Shown piece by piece: positions 1 through 6,091 of a DNA stretch of 8,711 bases (its first letter is position 1; each line of letters opens with the position of its first letter). A model generated the notes under the pieces. That model saw only the letters and a list, made by a program, of their open reading frames with translations, did not search any database and had not been told where the DNA came from. Position numbers and translations under genes: made by a program. Source of the DNA: JAPLYB01 sp964500015 (GTDB lineage: Archaea > Nanobdellota > Nanobdellia > Pacearchaeales > UBA284); assembly GCA_964500015.1 (NCBI GenBank), contig CAZCMN010000036.1, positions 1-8,711 on the forward strand. The letters are read 5' to 3'.

Positions 1-578
1 TCATTGCTTCTTAAAATTCCAGACAAGTCAGGAAGGTCATACAAGCTTCCACTTATATTCTGAGTTTTGTCTCTTCCGAGATAATCTCTGAAATTAATTT
101 CTAAATTATATGTGCCTATCTGATCTTTTTGCCCTTCAACTGACAAAACATAATTTTCAAGAGAAATCACCTGAATTTTTGAATCCAAAGCCCTTGCAGA
201 AGTGTATTCAACTGTTTTTCCGTTTTTGTCTGTTCCTGGAAGATTAACATTATGTGCGTCTTCCTCATCAAAATTAAAACCAATTCCACTAAAATCAACA
301 ATTGAATCATAAGTAAGAATATTTCCAGTAAGATTCTGATTATGGCTCCCCCCTATATAATCGTTAAATCCAATTCCTATGACATATTCTCCTGTCTGCC
401 CTTCTTTTCCTTTAATTGAAAGAACATAATTCTCAAGAGAAAGAACCAGAATTTTTTCATCTAAAGAAGTTGCAGAGGTATATGCAACTGTATTTTCTTT
501 TTCATCTTTTTGAGGAAGATTCATGGTGTGCTCTGTAAATTCATAAAAATCCTTAGCAATTCCGCTGAAATCCACAAC
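1..578 (-). repeat. Tandem ~90-residue protein repeats (two full copies plus the start of a third)
   Basis: Within the surface protein, copy 1 is residues 249-340 (bases 303-578), copy 2 is residues 341-429 (36-302), and a third begins at residue 430 (LPDLSGI) and is cut by the window edge. The first 65 aligned positions of copies 1 and 2 share 36 identities, including DFSGI, NLP, YTSA and the eight-residue SLENYVLS. DNA similarity is visible but diverged, so the duplication is not very recent. The pattern of NLP, YTSA, GxY and DYxG along the repeat resembles cadherin-like/Ig beta-sandwich units. Confidence 0.8.
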
Positions 579-1322
579 ACATTCATAGCCATTCTCATCT
601 TTTGGCTGCACAATGACTTTTTTTATTACAGGAGAGGATTTTCTTCCTTGATAATTAGTCACTTCTCCTGTCATAGTGATTGTGATGTTGTTTTCTGTGA
701 GATTTTGATATGTTCTTGTGATATTAATCGGAGTGCTGCTTATTATTTCCTCACTTCCAGCAACTCCTTTTATAACTATTTGATTTGATGGGCTAATGCC
801 CATTCTAATTGAATTTAACTGGCTGTCTACTCTGCTCACTGCACCTTCATTTACTCTGCTTGATTCATAAGATAATTCACCAAGGGATTTTCTTCCTCTC
901 AAATCTGTTCTTGTTTTTTCTCTATCAAGCTCTCTTGTTGCTTCTCTCGCAGATTTAGTTGGTGTACTAAACATTCCTGTAGGAAATCCCGAAAAATCTG
1001 CATTGCTTGTAGTTAGATTAGAACTTGAGCTGACAGATGCGTCAGGAGAGTCAATTTTCAATTTATATTCTCTGATATCTGTTGCAGGTGTGCCGCTTAA
1101 CTGAATTATAGCTTCTAATGGACTCTGTCCAGATGTTGGAGAAACATAAAGAATTGCTGTTGGAGCAATTACATCTGGAGGGTCAAAAGGTGTTCCAGAT
1201 TTGCAGCTAGCTGAAAAGAAACTATTAAATGCAAGTAATGCGCTTAGTCCTACTGCTCCGGCAAACCTCTGCGCTCTTCTTTTCGTTTTACTAACAAGCT
1301 CGTTAACCTGTTTTTTTACCAT
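1..1322 (-). CDS. Secreted/surface PKD- and cadherin-like repeat protein (partial, C-terminus beyond window)
   Basis: An open frame of 440 codons starts at the ATG at 1322 and leaves the window at base 1 without a stop. Residues 1-20 are basic (KTKRR at 12-16). A hydrophobic stretch at about 21-38 ends in SASC with Cys40, so this is a signal peptide or a weak lipobox; the protein should be exported and perhaps lipid-anchored. Residues about 54-92 (APTAIL, PTSGQSPLEA, IREYKLKI) look like a PKD-type Ig fold. Residues 100-190 are Ser/Thr-rich, then charged, with no recognised domain. From residue 249 the protein consists of tandem repeats of about 90 residues beginning [VI]VDFSGI and containing YTSA, SLENYVLS and NxxDYxG, resembling cadherin-like adhesion repeats. 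The start is supported by a TATA box 26 nt upstream, giving a leaderless mRNA. Its likely role is cell-surface structure or adhesion, inferred from fold style only. It is separated from the operon by 68 nt and its own promoter. Confidence 0.82.
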   Translation of the reverse strand, partial: MVKKQVNELVSKTKRRAQRFAGAVGLSALLAFNSFFSASCKSGTPFDPPDVIAPTAILYVSPTSGQSPLEAIIQLSGTPATDIREYKLKIDSPDASVSSSSNLTTSNADFSGFPTGMFSTPTKSAREATRELDREKTRTDLRGRKSLGELSYESSRVNEGAVSRVDSQLNSIRMGISPSNQIVIKGVAGSEEIISSTPINITRTYQNLTENNITITMTGEVTNYQGRKSSPVIKKVIVQPKDENGYECVVDFSGIAKDFYEFTEHTMNLPQKDEKENTVAYTSATSLDEKILVLSLENYVLSIKGKEGQTGEYVIGIGFNDYIGGSHNQNLTGNILTYDSIVDFSGIGFNFDEEDAHNVNLPGTDKNGKTVEYTSARALDSKIQVISLENYVLSVEGQKDQIGTYNLEINFRDYLGRDKTQNISGSLYDLPDLSGILRSN

Positions 1323-1343
1323 TATGTTATAGTGACATCCCCA

Positions 1344-1352
1344 CTTTATAAA
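1344..1352 (-). promoter_or_regulatory. Archaeal TATA box for the surface-protein gene
   Basis: The minus strand reads AATTTATAAAG here, a good archaeal box A. Its centre is about 26 nt upstream of the ATG at 1322, so transcription should start at or next to the start codon (leaderless). There is no Shine-Dalgarno sequence in the short interval. An A-rich stretch upstream could act as BRE, and CCCCCATC (1359-1366, minus) lies just upstream of it, as at the promoter near 8390. Confidence 0.6.
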
Positions 1353-1390
1353 TTTTTTGATGGGGGAAATTGTAAAGTTAAGAGGGTATT

Positions 1391-1981
1391 TCAACTAAAA
1401 AAATTAATTCTTTTTGCGTGATTGTCAATTAAAATTGTTTTATACCCTTCATTTAATGCGGGGAGTACGTCTACCTCTAAATTATTACCCACAATACAAA
1501 TTTCTTCTTTTTTCAATTTTTTTATTTTTTTTATATAATTATATATGAATATTTTAGAAGTTTCAGGCAGAAAATCTATTGAGGAATAGGTCTTTTTAAT
1601 GATATTATATATCCCTAATGTTTTTTGTAACGATTCTGAATATCTCTTTGACGAAAAAGTTACTACAAATTTTTCCCCTCCTAATTTTTTCAGTGTGGAA
1701 ATTAGTTTCTCATCTTTGGATAAATATTTTGAAGGGTCTACAGTATCAAAAACATTTTTATGATAATCTCTTATAGTTAAACCTAATGATATAAATCCTT
1801 CTAGTGCATTAGGATACTTTTTTGGAAGTTTTTTATAAAGTTCCTCTACTTCATTTATTTTTAAAGAAAGCCTTTTCATTAACCATCTTTTTGTTTTTCT
1901 TCGTAATTCATCTGTGAGTTTACTATCTTCTGGATAAAAAGTTCCATCTTGATCAAAAATAAAACATTTAACTTTTTTCAT
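1391..1981 (-). CDS. HAD-superfamily phosphatase (class I cap, pyrimidine 5'-nucleotidase-like)
   Basis: This is a 196-residue haloacid-dehalogenase-type hydrolase, predicted to be cytoplasmic. Motif I is FDQDGTFYP, with nucleophile Asp10, acid/base Asp12 and Thr14. Motif II is VTFSSK (Thr109/Ser110), the motif III lysine is probably Lys143, and motif IV is GNNLEVD with Asp171. Residues about 20-95 form the helical cap. The DQDGTFYP start resembles the DxDGTLYP of SDT1/pyrimidine 5'-nucleotidase-like HADs, so a small phosphorylated metabolite, perhaps a nucleotide or sugar phosphate, is the likely substrate; that is inference. Its ATG overlaps the dehydrogenase stop codon as ATGA, so the two are translationally coupled, and it is the last gene of the operon. 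A T7 run on the minus strand (1397-1403) just before its stop could help termination. Confidence 0.85.
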   Translation of the reverse strand: MKKVKCFIFDQDGTFYPEDSKLTDELRRKTKRWLMKRLSLKINEVEELYKKLPKKYPNALEGFISLGLTIRDYHKNVFDTVDPSKYLSKDEKLISTLKKLGGEKFVVTFSSKRYSESLQKTLGIYNIIKKTYSSIDFLPETSKIFIYNYIKKIKKLKKEEICIVGNNLEVDVLPALNEGYKTILIDNHAKRINFFS

Positions 1982-2976
1982 AATTTGAATACTATTTTTA
2001 TGACTTTAGATTCTCTTTTGTTTTTTATTAATTTTAATCCCCTCTTAAACCCCTTTAAGGAGATTATGTGGGTTACAAGTTGTGAGAATTTTGATTTTAT
2101 TTCCTCTAACAAATCCATTGCCATATCAAATTCATCTTTTCCCTTAAAAAAACCATAAGAATTTGAACCCATAATTTTTCCCTCTTTATAAAAAAGTTCT
2201 CTTAAAGGAATTTTCCCAAGAAAACCATTTTTAAATACTCCCAAAACAATTATTTTTCCAGTAGGTTTTATGAGCTTTATAGCCTGTTGTAAAGTTTTAT
2301 CTTGCTTTCTTCCGACAACCCCAAAAATAATGTCATAATCTTCCCTTAAATTTTTTACCTTGTTATCTTTTAAAGTAGCAATCCCAAAACTAGAAGCTAA
2401 CGTTAAATTTCTATCATTTTTTCCAACCATAACCATTTTATTCTTAAACTTGAGACAAAGAAAGCTTGTAATTAATGCAAGGGGGCCATCTCCAATTATT
2501 AATACATCTTTTTTAACGGGAGATCCTGAAAGATGATATCCATGTAACGCTACTGCGATACTATCTACTAATACAGCTTCTTCAAATTTTATACTAAGAG
2601 GAATTTTTCTTAAATTTTGGTAAGGAGCTAAAACAAACTCTGCAAATCCTCCAGAATAATCCTTGCCCATAGATTTAACTTTAATGATATTATTGTTCTC
2701 TTTATCCCTAATTAATGGATTTATAACCACCCTATCATTTTTTTTAAAACCTTTAACATTTTTCCCCACTTCATAAACTACCCCCGAGATTTCATGACCC
2801 CAAATATTTGTTTTTACCAAATTTAACGCCTTCTTATCAGAAAATATTTTTTGAATATCACTCCCACAAAGCCCTGCTGCTTTCACTTTCACTTTCACAT
2901 AACCTTTCTTTATTTTAGGTTCTTGAACTTCTTTATAATTTATCTTCCCTTTTTTTGAGATGACTACAGCTTTCAT
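1978..2976 (-). CDS. Zinc-type medium-chain alcohol/polyol dehydrogenase
   Basis: This is a 332-residue MDR-family NAD(P)-dependent dehydrogenase. The GroES-like domain (about 1-145) has GLCGSD with Cys37 and GHEISG with His61/Glu62 as catalytic-zinc ligands; the third ligand is probably Asp138 (VDSIAVALHG, where many relatives have EPxA). The Rossmann domain has GDGPLA at 162-167. At the end of the second strand the usual NAD-selecting Asp seems to be Gly/Lys (VGKND), hinting at NADP(H). The four-cysteine structural zinc loop is absent from 86-118. I chose the ATG at 2976 (MKAVVISKKG, the typical family start) because it forms an ATGA overlap with the upstream gene's stop. An in-frame ATG at 3006 would add 10 residues inside that gene. 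The substrate is probably a sugar, polyol or other secondary alcohol made or used by operon partners; specificity is unknown. Confidence 0.88.
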   Translation of the reverse strand: MKAVVISKKGKINYKEVQEPKIKKGYVKVKVKAAGLCGSDIQKIFSDKKALNLVKTNIWGHEISGVVYEVGKNVKGFKKNDRVVINPLIRDKENNNIIKVKSMGKDYSGGFAEFVLAPYQNLRKIPLSIKFEEAVLVDSIAVALHGYHLSGSPVKKDVLIIGDGPLALITSFLCLKFKNKMVMVGKNDRNLTLASSFGIATLKDNKVKNLREDYDIIFGVVGRKQDKTLQQAIKLIKPTGKIIVLGVFKNGFLGKIPLRELFYKEGKIMGSNSYGFFKGKDEFDMAMDLLEEIKSKFSQLVTHIISLKGFKRGLKLIKNKRESKVIKIVFKL

Positions 2977-3917
2977 TTTATTTGTTTTGTCTGATATATC
3001 CTCCATTCTTTATTAAAATGAAATTCGCTAACAACCTTCTTAATTTTCAGATTAACTTCGACGATTCGATTGTTATTTGCATCACATACGAGAAAATTTC
3101 CGTTTTTCAATAATGAAACATCCTGTATCCAATTAAATCCTTTTAATTTTATTTTTCTTATATTTCCAAAGTTTATATCCGCAAAAACTAAATTGTTGCT
3201 TTCTGTATCTGAAAGGATTATTTTATTTTTAATTTTATAGATTGAGTGAGGATGGTTAAGGTTCCTTAGAATAACTTTAAAATTTCCAGTTTCCTTATCT
3301 ACCGCAATTATTTCTCCTTGATGAAATAGGGAGCAATAAATGGTCTTTGGAAAATGTTTTGTTTTTCCAACATATATAGCCGAGTTTAAGTGTGTTGTTT
3401 GTTTTAAGGTGGGATATTTTTTATGTCTGTGATTTATTTTCTTGTCAATTTTCCTTCTTCTCCCCCTTGGATCTATATTATAACCATAATCTGTTGCAAA
3501 CCATTTAAATAATTCATTACCTCTTTTATCCAATTCAATAATTGCATCTAGACCTGTTGAAGCAATAAGCAAAGAATTACTAAAGGTCACGTTTAGCGAA
3601 TGAATATCATTTAAGAAAGGATGCGTAATTCTTTTTTTAATAATTAAATTTTTCGACAATTGGCTTATTGAATTTCCTGATGTATTTACATAAATCTTAT
3701 TTCTCTCGAAATCAAAACCCGCAGGAGTTTTTATCTTCTTTCTCTTAAGAATTTTCTTATTTTTCCAATCTATAATTAGAATCATCCCTCCTAAATCTAA
3801 ATTTTCTGACTCGTCTGTACCATAAAACTTTGCCTTTTTTTTATTTGTTTTTGTTCTCTTCCAAAAATCTTTAAGGACAGAAAATCTATCTGTTATAAAA
3901 GTAGCCAAGATTTCCAT
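2973..3917 (-). CDS. His-rich beta-propeller protein (NHL/arylsulfotransferase-like), function unknown
   Basis: This 314-residue protein has no signal peptide and so is probably cytoplasmic. It has repeated beta-strand units typical of NHL, strictosidine-synthase-like or ASST-like propellers: LNDIHSLNV (102-110), STGLDAIIELD (120-130), HSIYKIKNKIILSDTESN (224-241) and GNFLVCDANNNRIVEVN (273-289). Histidines recur at equivalent places (His99, 106, 163, 165, 176, 199, 222, 224), suggesting a metal- or substrate-binding central channel. A very basic loop (GRRRKIDKKINHRHKK, 152-167) interrupts the fold. It follows the TrpD-like gene after one base (TGA-A-ATG), has the only clear Shine-Dalgarno in the operon, and overlaps the dehydrogenase by 4 nt. 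The fold assignment is reasonable, but I cannot name a reaction; it may be an enzyme of the same pathway or a binding scaffold. Confidence 0.7.
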   Translation of the reverse strand: MEILATFITDRFSVLKDFWKRTKTNKKKAKFYGTDESENLDLGGMILIIDWKNKKILKRKKIKTPAGFDFERNKIYVNTSGNSISQLSKNLIIKKRITHPFLNDIHSLNVTFSNSLLIASTGLDAIIELDKRGNELFKWFATDYGYNIDPRGRRRKIDKKINHRHKKYPTLKQTTHLNSAIYVGKTKHFPKTIYCSLFHQGEIIAVDKETGNFKVILRNLNHPHSIYKIKNKIILSDTESNNLVFADINFGNIRKIKLKGFNWIQDVSLLKNGNFLVCDANNNRIVEVNLKIKKVVSEFHFNKEWRIYQTKQIK

Positions 3918-3918
3918 T

Positions 3919-5031
3919 TCATAAATACCTCTTTATTTTCCTTTCATCTCCACCACTTTCTTTGATAACTTCTAATAATTTTTTAAAGGGAAGCCCTTCT
4001 TTTATAACTCTTTTAGAAATAATATATCCTTCCTTAAGGTCTTTTGCTTTTTTTGCCAAATAAAGAATTGTTCCGGCGTTAATACAAATTATATCTTCTC
4101 TCGCTTTCTCACCTTTGCCTCTTAAGGTGTCTATAACTAATTTTATGTTCTCTTTATTATTTTTTCCTTCGCAAATATCTTTAGGTTGATATTTTGGCAA
4201 ATTTAGTTCAGTAATAGGATTAAAATCCCTTGTATGTCCAATTTTTCCATCTCGTATTCCTTTTATTTTGGTTATTCCATAAACCCCCATTTCATCTAAA
4301 TAATGTATGCCGTCATGGGTTGTAGAGACTACCATTACATTTTCAATTTCAAATTTTTTTAATACACCCATAGAAAGATCAATGTTTGGATGAGCCAGTC
4401 CATACAGAAAGTTATCATATTTGATTGGACTCGCTAATGCAGCCAAACCAAAACTTAAAGCATGTGGAGCATAAAATTTTTTTGCATAAATAGAATCAAA
4501 TTTAGGCAGTAGGCTTTCTATTGTAAATGCTCCAAATTTTGTTTTAATTATTACTTTTTCCATTTTTTTGATTGAAATATTAAGATTCACACCAACCTCA
4601 CGCAAAAAATCTGCAGAACCAGTTAAAGAACTTGTAGAACAAGATGCTACTTTTGCTGTAAATGCTCCTGCACTCGCAGCAGTTAAAAGTGCAGGAGTTG
4701 AAATATTCATGGTTTTTACTCCTTTTTTCCCACTACCTATTGCACCAACTAATATTTCGCCTTTGGGCATTTTTATTTTATGTCTCTTTTTAGGATTAAA
4801 TTTATCCAATTTAAAAACAGAATTCAATAAAGTTATAATTTCGTTTGTTGTTGGACCTCTTGCCATTATCCCGGTTAGAATTGCCCCCATTTGGATATCT
4901 CTTATTGATTTTTTAGGATTAGATAAAACAGAATCAAAAGCTTCTTCTAAAAGTTTAATATCTATTTTTGATTGGACATTAAGCCTATATAAAACCTCAC
5001 TAACTATATTATCCTTATTTATTCTTTCCAT
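3919..5031 (-). CDS. TrpD-like phosphoribosyltransferase-fold protein with altered active site
   Basis: This 370-residue protein belongs to the anthranilate phosphoribosyltransferase/nucleoside phosphorylase family. The N-terminal helical domain (about 10-75) contains SIRDIQMGAILTGIMARG, as in Glycos_trans_3N. The catalytic domain keeps GAIGSGKKG (96-104, the counterpart of GTGGD), MNIST (108-112), SSLTGSAD and the metal-binding DE (246-247). The TrpD KHGNRA segment, which contacts PRPP and anthranilate, reads KVASCS here, so anthranilate is unlikely as substrate. The C-terminus (INAGTILYLAKKAKDLKEG) is complete. It might transfer ribose phosphate to, or phosphorolyse, another aromatic base or acceptor; that is inference. 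I chose the ATG at 5031, which overlaps the upstream gene by 13 nt. A TTG at 5085 would add 18 residues that look like a frame shadow of that gene. Confidence 0.82.
   Translation of the reverse strand: MERINKDNIVSEVLYRLNVQSKIDIKLLEEAFDSVLSNPKKSIRDIQMGAILTGIMARGPTTNEIITLLNSVFKLDKFNPKKRHKIKMPKGEILVGAIGSGKKGVKTMNISTPALLTAASAGAFTAKVASCSTSSLTGSADFLREVGVNLNISIKKMEKVIIKTKFGAFTIESLLPKFDSIYAKKFYAPHALSFGLAALASPIKYDNFLYGLAHPNIDLSMGVLKKFEIENVMVVSTTHDGIHYLDEMGVYGITKIKGIRDGKIGHTRDFNPITELNLPKYQPKDICEGKNNKENIKLVIDTLRGKGEKAREDIICINAGTILYLAKKAKDLKEGYIISKRVIKEGLPFKKLLEVIKESGGDERKIKRYL
3927..3932 (-). promoter_or_regulatory. Shine-Dalgarno site for the beta-propeller gene
   Basis: The minus strand reads AGAGGT nine bases before the ATG at 3917. 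The five-base GAGGT core matches the archaeal anti-Shine-Dalgarno complement. It lies inside the last codons of the TrpD-like gene. Other operon genes show no comparable site, so this one supports the start at 3917 over the out-of-frame ATG at 3922. Confidence 0.5.
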
Positions 5032-6089
5032 TTTGAGCAGATTTTTATTAGAATCTCCGCATACTCTTTTTTTGCCTTTTCCCAATCAGAGCCCCCCTTC
5101 AAACATAACTTATATAATTTTTTAATTTCTTCTGCAGTATAATAACTTACAGAAGCCATCATTTGATAAACAACATTATTTTCTGGTTTATCATATTTTC
5201 CTTCTTCATAAATTATTTTATTTCTTATCTCTTCCGGATTCATATCAACTCTTATACCTGAATCCGGAAAGCTTTTTGACATTTTTGGGTATCCTTTAAA
5301 ACCCTTATTCATTGGAGAATACATTCCTGCAAGATTAATATTAAAGTCATTAAAATTCTCATCTTTTTTTATTCTTTGAATAGTTTCACAAGCAAATCTA
5401 ACATATTTGTGTTCATCAATTCCAAGTATAACAAGAACATTGTTAATTTTATTTTCCATATAAAGATTTACGAAGTCTGCTATCATAAGATTTAAAGAAA
5501 GTTTTCTTTTGTAAGTCATGCCTTTATCGGCCTTACCTCTTTTATGATAAAAATAATGGAGATCTTCTTCGGCATTGTTGAACATTTCATCATCCATAAA
5601 GTGACCTATAATATATGAGGTTCTTAAAACACTTAATGCATTATATTGTGTTCTTAGAATAGACCCCCCTCTTTGGTTAAAACCAAGAGATAATATAAAT
5701 TTCTCATATTTTTTTGCTAATCCTAGGGTTCTCTTTAAAGGAATATTTTTACCATTATAAGCATCTAAATCTCCTAATACCATCTGAACAGGAATTCCTG
5801 CTTTTTGCAGAGTTATTGCGCGCAAAATTTCTGAGAGAGTTCCTACATGAGGAACTCCGGACATTCCAAATCCGGTAGTTATAATTGATTTTTTTCCTTT
5901 TTTAAGGTTTGCGGCAAAAATATCGGCTCCATGATGACAAAGCCATCGCCTTTGCAAATCATCCCTTTTTAAATTTCCCAATGAAAAATTAATCTTTTCG
6001 AATTCTAATGGGTTATAACCAAATTCTTTCATAAGAGAATTATAATATTTTCTATCAAAGACAACTTTTCTTTTCCTCTTTTTTGCCAT
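5019..6089 (-). CDS. Class I aminoacyl-tRNA synthetase-like protein, TrpRS-related, specificity uncertain
   Basis: This is a 356-residue class Ic-like synthetase. A Lys/Arg-rich N-terminal extension of about 65 residues is followed by a Rossmann domain with the HIGH-type signature PHVGT (His81 to Thr84), then LGDLDAY (105-111), GIDEHKYVRFACETIQRI (223-240, matching the GxDQxxHxxLTRD region of TrpRS) and KMSKS at 269-273 followed by PDSGIRVDMNPEEIRNKI, which is strongly TrpRS-like. Both ATP-binding signatures are usable, so adenylate formation is plausible. The Tyr/TrpRS substrate motif (PxxQAxD) is not recognisable: the aligned stretch is LNLMIADFVNLY (199-210). Automated annotation may call it tryptophan-tRNA ligase. 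It could be a divergent TrpRS, or a paralogue activating another amino acid for a pathway with the TrpD-like protein encoded 13 nt inside its 3' end. The start follows the upstream stop by 2 nt. Confidence 0.75.
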   Translation of the reverse strand: MAKKRKRKVVFDRKYYNSLMKEFGYNPLEFEKINFSLGNLKRDDLQRRWLCHHGADIFAANLKKGKKSIITTGFGMSGVPHVGTLSEILRAITLQKAGIPVQMVLGDLDAYNGKNIPLKRTLGLAKKYEKFILSLGFNQRGGSILRTQYNALSVLRTSYIIGHFMDDEMFNNAEEDLHYFYHKRGKADKGMTYKRKLSLNLMIADFVNLYMENKINNVLVILGIDEHKYVRFACETIQRIKKDENFNDFNINLAGMYSPMNKGFKGYPKMSKSFPDSGIRVDMNPEEIRNKIIYEEGKYDKPENNVVYQMMASVSYYTAEEIKKLYKLCLKGGSDWEKAKKEYAEILIKICSKWKE

Positions 6090-6091
6090 TT

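Noticed and set aside
510..788. Plus-strand open frame of 92 codons
   Set aside because: It lies antisense to the long surface-protein frame, has no TATA box or ribosome site, and its peptide looks like antisense translation (Phe/Ser/Cys-rich).
1260..1322. Twin-arginine (Tat) signal in the surface protein
   Set aside because: KRRAQRF has two arginines but not the RRxF spacing of the Tat consensus; a general Sec signal or weak lipobox explains it as well.
1949..2158. Plus-strand open frame of 69 codons
   Set aside because: Shadow of the dehydrogenase and HAD genes, with no independent signals.
2977..3006. Ten-residue N-terminal extension of the dehydrogenase from the ATG at 3006
   Set aside because: The ATG at 2976 gives the usual MKAVV start and an exact ATGA overlap like the next junction.
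5032..5085. TTG-initiated 18-residue N-terminal extension of the TrpD-like protein
   Set aside because: The extension lies wholly inside the upstream synthetase gene in another frame and resembles nothing in the family. The G-run before the TTG encodes Gly-Gly of the upstream protein, so it is not a convincing ribosome site.
4568..5125. Plus-strand open frame of 185 codons
   Set aside because: It is fully antisense to the conserved TrpD-like and TrpRS-like genes. Its hydrophobic composition is what antisense of Lys/Asp-rich genes gives.
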